Source: Aeromonas diversa CDC 2478-85 (GTDB lineage: Bacteria > Pseudomonadota > Gammaproteobacteria > Enterobacterales > Aeromonadaceae). From it: DNA of 64,000 nucleotides. A program made the translations under genes and the position numbers. This document shows, one piece after another, positions 57,722-64,000 of this stretch (its first letter is position 1; each line of letters starts with the position of its first letter). The notes under the pieces are model-generated. The model did no database searches, had not been told where the DNA came from, and was given only the letters and a program-made list of their open reading frames with translations. The stretch is from assembly GCF_000819805.1 (NCBI RefSeq), contig NZ_CDCE01000037.1, positions 1-64,000 of the forward strand, written 5' to 3'.

Positions 57722-59520
57722 CACTGGCGTACCCGAAAATGCAGGGCGAGCCACTGCTGGAACTTCTTCACCACGTGCAGGCTATGGCGCAGCAGGTCTC
57801 GCTCGGCAACGCTGAGACTGGCCACGGCCAGCCGGCTCTCGCCACGATCGAATTGACTACGCAGGCGCAGACGCACGAAGAGGCGAAAGGCTTCGCCCAG
57901 ATTGTTGCCATAGTCACGGCTCAGGCGACCGGCGCTCACCAGGGCTTCGATCCGATCCAGGGTCGAGGTGGCGGCAATGCCGGCTTCCAGGGCCAGCAGG
58001 CGGCAGCCGTGGATCAGGGCGAAGAGCCCGCCTCGCTTGAGATCGAGCCCTTCAGGCTCCCGCTCGAGGCGGCCAAACAGGGTGAGGGGGGGGTGAAAGG
58101 CCACGGCGGCGCGCGCCATCTCGGCGAGAATATCGGTGCGCTCGGCAAGCGACTCGCGCAGGTGTGCGGTTATGGGGGGCAGGAGCGTCGGGTTGCCGGC
58201 CACCGGATGGGCATCGGCCAGGGTCGAGAGCCAGAGCAGGTCTTGCTCTTCGGCGCGGATCAAGGCGATGTCGATGGCCTGCTGCCACTGACGCGGCGTC
58301 TTGACCCAATCGGGGTTGGTGACCATCACATTGCCCGGGCAGAGAGGATAACCCAGGCGCACCAGCAGGGCGTTGAAGCGCGCCAGATCGGCGACCCGAT
58401 CCGGCCAATCCAGCCCCTCGGTCAGGATCAGCGCATTATCCTGATCGGTTTTTTGTACCTGCTCGCCCCGTCCCTCGGATCCCAGCGCCAGCAGGCAGAG
58501 ATGAGGGTGCAGGGAGGCGGGCAGGGTGAGCTCGAAGGCCTTGGCGATGAGCTGTTCGTTGACCGCCGACATCAGGCGCAGCAGGAAGGCGGTGTGGATC
58601 CCCTGGGCAAACAGGTTGGCGGCCAGACGCCCCTGCTCGCGGGCCACCTCCTCAAGCGCCTGCTCGCTCCCGGCCCGGTGGATGCGCAGGGTCAGCACGT
58701 GGGAGTGAGTGGAGAAGAGACCGAGCACCCGGCTCAGGTGCAGGGTGCCGAGGATCGCCTCACCTCGCGTGATCACCACCCGCTTGACCCGATGGCGGGT
58801 CATCAGGATCAGGGCGTCGAAGAGGTAATCCCCCTCCGAGAGGGCCACCAGGGGCACGGGTAGCGGCGCCAGCCGTTGCAGGGGGCTCGCTGGCGTCAAG
58901 TCGTGCAGCACCAGTGCGTGGAGCAAGGTGGTGCGGGTGGCCAGCTGCCAGGGACCGATCCCGTTTCGCCAGAGCAGGCAGTCGCAACCTGCCTCGGCCA
59001 TGGCCCGGGTCGCGTCGGCCAGTGAGTGATCGGGCGTGAGGATGAGCGGAGGCTGCAGGTGCTCGGCGTTGATGCGGGTGAGCAGAAACTCGGAGAGATT
59101 CTGTTGACCGGGCTCGCCGTGGCGCCCGGCCTCTTGCTGGCGTTCGAGCAGGGTACCGCGAAAATAGCGTGCGAAGTGAGGGCTCTCCTCGCAAAGGGCC
59201 AGGAAGAGCGGACGGGGAATGAGAAGACAGAGGCACTCTTCCAGGGCGGTGAAGCGGTGACGCGCCCGCCCGTCAAACTGGGCCCGGATGTCGAAGGCAT
59301 CGTCCGGGCCGTAGTCACCGAAGTGGGTGTGGCCGTCACGGCTGCGCTCTTCGACGCTTCCCTTGACGATCACCAGCACCCCTTCGGGCTCGCTGTCGGG
59401 TTCAAGCAAAACCTGATGGGCCCGTACATAGATGAGCTGCAGGGCGGCCTGCAGACGGGCCTGCTGTGCACCGGAGAGCTGATTGAAAGGGGGGCGGCTT
59501 AACTGAAATAGCTGACTCAT
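57721..59520 (-). CDS. cNMP-binding, CBS and DUF294 nucleotidyltransferase-like protein
   Basis: 599 aa. The N-terminal third is a cyclic-nucleotide-binding-like fold (LIYVRAHQVLLEPDSEPEGVLVIVKGSV in outline). Two CBS domains follow (about 150-280: HSLADATRAMAEAGCDCLLW; DYLFDALILMTRHRVKRVVI). Then comes the DUF294 nucleotidyltransferase core with LLALGSEGRGEQVQKTDQDN, keeping GS-GR-E-Q and the D-x-D metal motif, and the DUF294 C-terminal helical domain. AGGAG lies before the ATG. Predicted signal-responsive nucleotidyltransferase; its target is unknown. It overlaps the exonuclease gene. Confidence 0.9.
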   Translation of the reverse strand: MSQLFQLSRPPFNQLSGAQQARLQAALQLIYVRAHQVLLEPDSEPEGVLVIVKGSVEERSRDGHTHFGDYGPDDAFDIRAQFDGRARHRFTALEECLCLLIPRPLFLALCEESPHFARYFRGTLLERQQEAGRHGEPGQQNLSEFLLTRINAEHLQPPLILTPDHSLADATRAMAEAGCDCLLWRNGIGPWQLATRTTLLHALVLHDLTPASPLQRLAPLPVPLVALSEGDYLFDALILMTRHRVKRVVITRGEAILGTLHLSRVLGLFSTHSHVLTLRIHRAGSEQALEEVAREQGRLAANLFAQGIHTAFLLRLMSAVNEQLIAKAFELTLPASLHPHLCLLALGSEGRGEQVQKTDQDNALILTEGLDWPDRVADLARFNALLVRLGYPLCPGNVMVTNPDWVKTPRQWQQAIDIALIRAEEQDLLWLSTLADAHPVAGNPTLLPPITAHLRESLAERTDILAEMARAAVAFHPPLTLFGRLEREPEGLDLKRGGLFALIHGCRLLALEAGIAATSTLDRIEALVSAGRLSRDYGNNLGEAFRLFVRLRLRSQFDRGESRLAVASLSVAERDLLRHSLHVVKKFQQWLALHFRVRQ

Positions 59521-59661
59521 TTCAGCTCCTAATGGGGATGAGCGCTCAGTGTGGCAGGGGTCGTACAGGGGAGCCACTGGACTTTGGTCGAGATCTGTTC
59601 AAGGCGTTCACAAGAGATTAACATGTGGTCTGACCTGTCTGGAGCAAACAAGGAGGGTGTG

Positions 59662-60468
59662 ATGGCCAGCGAACGGGTAAGGTGCCGTGTTGAGGAGGGG
59701 GTGGCTCGGGTGACCTTGAGTCGCTCCGACAAGCTCAATGCCCTCGACAGGCCCATGTTTGACGCAATTGCGGACGTGCTGGCTCGCCTTCGTCAGGTGA
59801 AGGGGTTGCGTGCCGTCATCCTGGAGGGGGAGGGGCGGGCCTTTTGCGCCGGGCTCGATGTGAAGTCCATGCTCAAGAGCCCCCTGGCGGCGGTCGAGAT
59901 CCTCCAGCGGGAGGCCGATGAGGCGACCAACCTGGCGCAGGAGGTGGCTTATGGCTGGCGGGCGCTGCCAGTGCCTGTGATTGCGGTGACGCGTGGCGTC
60001 TGCTTTGGTGGCGGGTTGCAGATTGCCCTCGGCGCCGATTTTCGCTTCGCCACCCCCGATTGCCGCTTCTCGGTGATGGAGATCAAGTGGGGCATCATCC
60101 CGGACATGAGCGGCGCGGCGACCCTGCGCAGTCTGGTAGGGATCGACCGCGCCATGGAGCTGGCGATGACGGGGCGCGAGTTTCTCGCTCCCGAGGCGAG
60201 TGAGCTGGGACTGGTGAGTCGGGTTTGCGAGGATCCAGGCGCCGAGGCCGAGGCGTTTGTTCGCACCTTGCTTGCCAAGTCGCCCGATGCCCTGGCCGGG
60301 ATCAAGCTGCTCTATCAGAAGGCCTGGGCCCTGTCGGATGCCGAGGTGATGCAGGAGGAAACCCGGTTGCAAAAGCAGATCCTGGGGCGCCCCAATCAGT
60401 GGAAGGCGACACTGGGTTCGCTCTTTGGCCTGCGCCTGCCCTTTGGCCCTAACCGTCTCAAGGGGTAG
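59662..60468 (+). CDS. Enoyl-CoA hydratase/isomerase (crotonase) family protein
   Basis: 268 aa from an ATG with AGGAGG six bases upstream. Crotonase marks: LSRSDKLNALDRPMFDAI, EGRAFCAGLDVKSM (oxyanion hole), TRGVCFGGGLQIALGADFRFA and MEIKWGIIPDMSG. The late acidic residue typical of hydratases is not obvious in the usual place, so isomerase or other acyl-CoA chemistry is possible. Single gene with its own terminator. Confidence 0.9.
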   Translation: MASERVRCRVEEGVARVTLSRSDKLNALDRPMFDAIADVLARLRQVKGLRAVILEGEGRAFCAGLDVKSMLKSPLAAVEILQREADEATNLAQEVAYGWRALPVPVIAVTRGVCFGGGLQIALGADFRFATPDCRFSVMEIKWGIIPDMSGAATLRSLVGIDRAMELAMTGREFLAPEASELGLVSRVCEDPGAEAEAFVRTLLAKSPDALAGIKLLYQKAWALSDAEVMQEETRLQKQILGRPNQWKATLGSLFGLRLPFGPNRLKG

Positions 60469-60479
60469 GGGCAATCCAT

Positions 60480-60508
60480 AAAAAATGGCAGCCGAGGCTG
60501 CCATTTTT
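60480..60508. terminator. Bidirectional terminator between crotonase and symporter genes
   Basis: Six A, TGGCAGC, loop CGAG, GCTGCCA, five T. Confidence 0.93.
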
Positions 60509-60526
60509 CATATGCACAAGGGCGTG

Positions 60527-62020
60527 TTATGCCGAGCGCTCATCGGGCTCGAACTCGTGACCCTGCTTCTCGCGCATCAGGTTGATCTCGGCGCGGTTAT
60601 CGATCCAGTAGTCGGCGTTCTTGATCCCGAGCTTCTCCGGATGGAAGACGGGGTCGACCCCCTTGGCCTGCTGCGCCTCGTAGTCGCGCAGGGCAATCAG
60701 GGCCGGCTTTTGCAGCAGCAAGATGGCGCCGATGTTGAGCCAGGCCATCAGGCCAACCCCGATGTCACCCATGCCCCAGGCGAGATCCGCGGTCTTGACG
60801 GTGCCATACACAGTGGCCCCCATCAGTGCCACTTTAAGCAGCGTCTTGAGTCCCGGTACCTTGATGCCACGGGTCAGATAAGCAATGTTGGTCTCGGCGA
60901 TGTAGTAGTAGGCCACTATGGTGGTGAAGGCGAAGAAGAACAGCGCCAGTGCCACGAAGTAGTTACCAAAACCGGGCATCATGGTTTCCATGGCGGTCTG
61001 CACATAGCCAGGACCCGCGGCCACACCGGCGATGCCGGTGAAGAGGGCGGCACCCTCCGGCCCCTGCACGTTGTAAAGGCCGGTGATGAGCAGCATGAAG
61101 CCGGTGGCGGAGCAGACAAACAGGGTGTCGATGTAGACGGAGAAGGCCTGTACCAGACCCTGCTTGGCCGGATGGCTTACCGCGGCGGCGGAAGAGGCGT
61201 GGGGACCTGTCCCCTGAGCGGCTTCGTTGGAGTAGACGCCGCGTTTTACCCCCCACATGACCGCCAGGCCCAGGATGGCGCCGAAACCGGCGTCGAGGCC
61301 AAAGGCACTCTTCCAGATCAGCAGGATCACGCCCGGTAGTTGCCCGATGTTCAGGGCGATGATGACGCAGGCGACGATGATGTAGCCCAGCGCCATGAAA
61401 GGCACCACGGTACTGGCGAAGCTGGCGATGCGCTTGACCCCGCCGAAGATGATGAAGCCAAGCAACAGGGCCAGGCCGGCCGCCGTGACGTTGGGGCTGA
61501 TGTCAAAGGCGGTTTGCAGACCGGCACCGATGGAGTTGGCCTGCACGCCCGGCAGCAGCACGCCGCAGGCGAAGACGGTCGCGATGGCAAAGGTCCAGGC
61601 GTACCACTTCATGCCGAGACCCTTCTCGATGTAGAAGGCGGGGCCGCCGCGGTACTCGCCGTCGAGCTTCTCCTTGTAGATCTGACCCAGGGTGGATTCG
61701 ACAAAGGCCGAGCTGGCACCGAGGAAGGCGACCATCCACATCCAGAACAGGGCGCCGGGGCCACCGAAGGTGATGGCGGTGGCCACCCCGGCGATGTTAC
61801 CTGTACCGACACGGCCGGCCAGGGTCATGGAGAGGGCCTGGAAGGAGGAGACCCCTGCCTCGTTGCCCTTACCTTGAAACATCAACTTGATCATTTCGCG
61901 CAGATGGCGCAGTTGCAGGAAACGGGTGCGCAGGGAGAAGTAGAGGCCTACTCCCAGGCAGAGATAGACGAGCGCTGGGCTCCAAATAATGCCATTAATG
62001 GCATTGACCAATTCACTCAT
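60527..62020 (-). CDS. Sodium:alanine/amino-acid symporter (AGCS family)
   Basis: 497 aa with about 10-11 membrane segments. The AGCS marks are SSFQALSMTLAGRVGTGNIAGVATAI in outline, GPGALFWMWMVAFLGASSAFVES, EYRGGPAFYIEKGLG and EAAQGTGPHASSAAAVSHP. It takes up alanine, glycine or related amino acids with sodium. Start ATG at 62020 with AAGGAG ten bases upstream; a TTG six bases earlier is too close to that site. The 276 bases from here to the GNAT gene are AT-rich and hold promoter-type sequence but no gene I can see. Confidence 0.95.
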   Translation of the reverse strand: MSELVNAINGIIWSPALVYLCLGVGLYFSLRTRFLQLRHLREMIKLMFQGKGNEAGVSSFQALSMTLAGRVGTGNIAGVATAITFGGPGALFWMWMVAFLGASSAFVESTLGQIYKEKLDGEYRGGPAFYIEKGLGMKWYAWTFAIATVFACGVLLPGVQANSIGAGLQTAFDISPNVTAAGLALLLGFIIFGGVKRIASFASTVVPFMALGYIIVACVIIALNIGQLPGVILLIWKSAFGLDAGFGAILGLAVMWGVKRGVYSNEAAQGTGPHASSAAAVSHPAKQGLVQAFSVYIDTLFVCSATGFMLLITGLYNVQGPEGAALFTGIAGVAAGPGYVQTAMETMMPGFGNYFVALALFFFAFTTIVAYYYIAETNIAYLTRGIKVPGLKTLLKVALMGATVYGTVKTADLAWGMGDIGVGLMAWLNIGAILLLQKPALIALRDYEAQQAKGVDPVFHPEKLGIKNADYWIDNRAEINLMREKQGHEFEPDERSA

Positions 62021-62296
62021 GTACAACGACTCCTTTTGTTGTATAGGTATCAGCTTGTGACCGGATCATCAGGTTCCGGTATCATTCCTTGCGAGTTGTT
62101 AAGGACTCAGCCGAACTATCTGCGATAAAATGGCAAATTGGTCTCATAAAACACCAAATCAGAGCGCAGTTGCTGACTGGACAGAGATAACATAGCGACT
62201 CGTAGTGAAGCTTCAAAGAGGAATTTTCCTGGATGTTGCTGATATGTGAATTTGGATCGTTTTTTGAGCTTGTGTGATGACACTGAGGGAGAAGGG

Positions 62297-62740
62297 ATGA
62301 ACCCGAAATATGGGGGCGCAGTGCGTGCCGCCTGCCTGGATGACGTTGAGCGACTGAGGCTTCTTTTCACCGCCTTGGGATACCCCCAGGGGGAGCGCGA
62401 TCTGTCGGCCGCATTGACCGCCCACAGCCCCGACCGTTTCGTGCTGGTGCATGACAGAGGGGAAGGCATTGAAGGGGTGCTGGTCCTGCACCTCTGTTCA
62501 CCCCTGCATGTGGGCACGGCCAGGGGGCTTATCTCGGCCCTGGTCGTGGATGAATCACTGCGTGGTGCAGGCGTCGGAGGCACCCTACTGGCGGCCGCCG
62601 AGGCGATCTGCCTGGAGCGCGGGGCCTCCCAGGTGGAGCTCTCCAGCAGTATGCACCGTCTCGATGCCCACCGCTTCTATGAGCGGGCAGGCTATGAGGA
62701 GCGGCGCAAGCGGCTGGTCAAGCGGTTAGGAAGCACCTGA
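62297..62740 (+). CDS. GNAT family N-acetyltransferase
   Basis: 147 aa. The acetyl-CoA-binding motif is LVVDESLRGAGVGGTLLAAAEA, followed by QVELSSSMHRLDAHRFYERAGY, typical of small GNATs. Substrate unknown. GGAG lies six bases before the ATG. The stop shares a base with the mtfA start (TGATG), so the two are translationally coupled. Confidence 0.92.
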   Translation: MNPKYGGAVRAACLDDVERLRLLFTALGYPQGERDLSAALTAHSPDRFVLVHDRGEGIEGVLVLHLCSPLHVGTARGLISALVVDESLRGAGVGGTLLAAAEAICLERGASQVELSSSMHRLDAHRFYERAGYEERRKRLVKRLGST

Positions 62741-63528
62741 TGGGGATGCTGGCAAAGTTAAAGGCTCTGCTGGGTCATGAGGTGGCCCCGCCGCTGCCAC
62801 TGGCGGAGGTCGCCGGCTCGCTTCCGATCCTTGCCGGGCTGGATGAGGAGGCGCTTGCGCGCCTCTATGCGCTGGCCGCGACCCTGCTGCAGCGCAAGCG
62901 TCTGACACTGCTGGGTGTCGAACTCGGCCCCCGGCAGAGGGCCGCGTTGGCCCTGCAGGCGGCCCTCCCAATCCTCAATCTCTCTCTGGAATGGTACCGC
63001 GGTTTTCACGAGATCATCGTCATCCCCGAGCCCGTGGTGCGGCGGGAGACGGTGCAGGATGAATATGGCCTGGTGAGCGAGGTGGAAGAGGAGCATGCGG
63101 GGGAGTCGTGGCAACAGGGCCCACTGGTGCTGGCCTGGAGCGAGCTCTGCCAGGATGGGGGATGGGATGGGTATAACCTGGCTATCCACGAACTTGCCCA
63201 CAAGATAGACATGCTGGGGGGGGAGGCGGATGGCGTGCCTCCCCTGCGTTCCGGCATGGTCATGGCACGCTGGCGCGCCGACTTCCAGGCGGCGTTTGAT
63301 GCCCTGAATGACCAGCTCGATCGCGCAGAGGAGCCCGCCATCGATCCCTATGCCGCCACCCATCCGGCCGAATTTCTGGCGGTGAGCTGCGAGCTCTTCT
63401 TTACCAATCCGCGGCTCTTGCACACTGTCTATCCTGCCGTTTATGCCCAACTGGCCACCCTGTTCGCCCAAGATCCGCTGCTGCGTCAGCCCGTGGAGGC
63501 TGCCGATGAGGGGGCCACCGAGGGCTGA
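62740..63528 (+). CDS. mtfA: Zinc-dependent peptidase MtfA family (DgsA anti-repressor)
   Basis: 262 aa (E. coli MtfA 265). Seen are WYRGFHEIIVIPEPVV, LAWSEL, the zinc motif NLAIHELAHKIDMLGGEADGVP (HExxH), and AEFLAVSCELFFTNP, which supplies the third ligand. In E. coli it binds the repressor Mlc and so releases glucose PTS genes, and it has aminopeptidase activity. Here it is coupled to a GNAT gene. Confidence 0.94.
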   Translation: MGMLAKLKALLGHEVAPPLPLAEVAGSLPILAGLDEEALARLYALAATLLQRKRLTLLGVELGPRQRAALALQAALPILNLSLEWYRGFHEIIVIPEPVVRRETVQDEYGLVSEVEEEHAGESWQQGPLVLAWSELCQDGGWDGYNLAIHELAHKIDMLGGEADGVPPLRSGMVMARWRADFQAAFDALNDQLDRAEEPAIDPYAATHPAEFLAVSCELFFTNPRLLHTVYPAVYAQLATLFAQDPLLRQPVEAADEGATEG

Positions 63529-63570
63529 TATCCATTCGGGTTGTCCTCTGCACTTGAAGGAGTGATTTGC

Positions 63571-64000
63571 ATGGTCATCAACGCCGATGCGATCAAGGTT
63601 GTTATCGTCATCGCTCGCTGTGGCAGTTTCGCTGCGGCTTCCCAGGAGCTGCACAAGGTGCCGAGCGCGCTTAGCTATACCCTACATAAATTGGAAGACT
63701 CCCTCGGTGTCAGTTTATTCGAGCGTCAGGGAAAGCAACTGGTGTTAACCGAGGCGGGTTACCACTTTATCAAGCGTGGAGAGTTGATCCTGGGGGAGCT
63801 TAGCAGCCTCGAAGATTCTACCCGCCTGATCGCCATGGGTGTCGAGCCCTCGATCAGGCTTTCCTTTAACAACATTCTCTCGCTGGCACCGCTTACCCCC
63901 TTGCTACGTGAGTGTGAGCAGTTGTTCCCTCAGACAGAGATGCAATTCGCTATTGATGTGCATGACGGTGTATGGGATGCCCTCTTGGACAAACGGGCAG
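63571..64000 (+). CDS. LysR-family transcriptional regulator (3' end outside window)
   Basis: The frame is open to the window end (about 143 residues seen). AAGGAG lies nine bases before the ATG. The N-terminal winged helix is clear: VVIVIARCGSFAAASQELHK, VPSALSYTLHKLEDSLGVSLFERQGKQLVLTEAG in outline. The start of the ligand-binding domain follows (PSIRLSFNNILSLAPLTPLL). Target genes are not in view. Confidence 0.93.
   Translation, partial: MVINADAIKVVIVIARCGSFAAASQELHKVPSALSYTLHKLEDSLGVSLFERQGKQLVLTEAGYHFIKRGELILGELSSLEDSTRLIAMGVEPSIRLSFNNILSLAPLTPLLRECEQLFPQTEMQFAIDVHDGVWDALLDKRA

Overview
The window looks like a gammaproteobacterial chromosome of the genus Aeromonas. Gene order and protein sequence support this: an amonabactin-type catechol siderophore cluster in the order C-E-B-F-A-G-H, nhaB-dsbB, minCDE-ycgL-ycgN, mfd beside lolCDE, and thrS-infC-rpmI-rplT, all in GC-rich DNA. 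The species cannot be fixed from this sequence alone. No rRNA, tRNA, CRISPR array, insertion sequence or prophage was seen.

Layout. (1) 1-3.9 kb: the C-terminal part of a giant type I secreted RTX adhesin that starts before the window, an unrecognised 183-aa protein, and a SIMPL-domain periplasmic protein. (2) 4.0-28.1 kb: an iron-uptake island. A DAHP synthase with its own Fur box and a ViuB-like siderophore reductase point left. The amoCEBFAGH biosynthesis operon points right. After it come a periplasmic binding protein, a phosphopantetheinyl transferase on the opposite strand, and a left-pointing set: MFS exporter, TonB receptor, two FecCD-type permeases and an ATPase. Good Fur-box matches lie in front of the DAHP synthase, viuB, amoC and the MFS gene. 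(3) 28.2-48.4 kb: housekeeping genes: nfo, mfd with a PilZ-like gene, lolCDE, yfbR, yccF, minCDE, ycgL, ycgN, dsbB, nhaB, fadR, and the stress cluster yeaG-yeaH-ycgB (prkA, vWA protein, spoVR). (4) 48.4-50 kb: a 555-base stretch without a convincing protein gene but with a promoter-plus-terminator unit, then two small genes. (5) 50-64 kb: thrS-infC-rpmI-rplT, an ABC-F ATPase, an acetate-permease block (yjcH-actP, with exonuclease and DUF294 genes beside it), an enoyl-CoA hydratase, a sodium:amino-acid symporter, a GNAT-mtfA pair, and a LysR regulator cut by the window end.

How the island should work (inference from families). The DAHP synthase feeds chorismate. AmoC, AmoB and AmoA convert chorismate to 2,3-dihydroxybenzoate (DHB). 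AmoE loads DHB onto the aryl carrier of AmoB. AmoF (C-A-T, lysine-like code), AmoG (C-A-T-E) and the stand-alone glycine-type adenylation protein AmoH assemble the peptide after the PPTase primes the carriers. The MFS protein exports the product. The TonB receptor, binding protein and ABC transporter bring the ferric complex back, and the ViuB-like protein frees the iron. Points worth a second look are the missing thioesterase, the missing carrier for AmoH, the single lysine module, an intrinsic terminator between the receptor and permease genes, the AUA start of infC, and the unannotated transcript near 48.8-48.9 kb.
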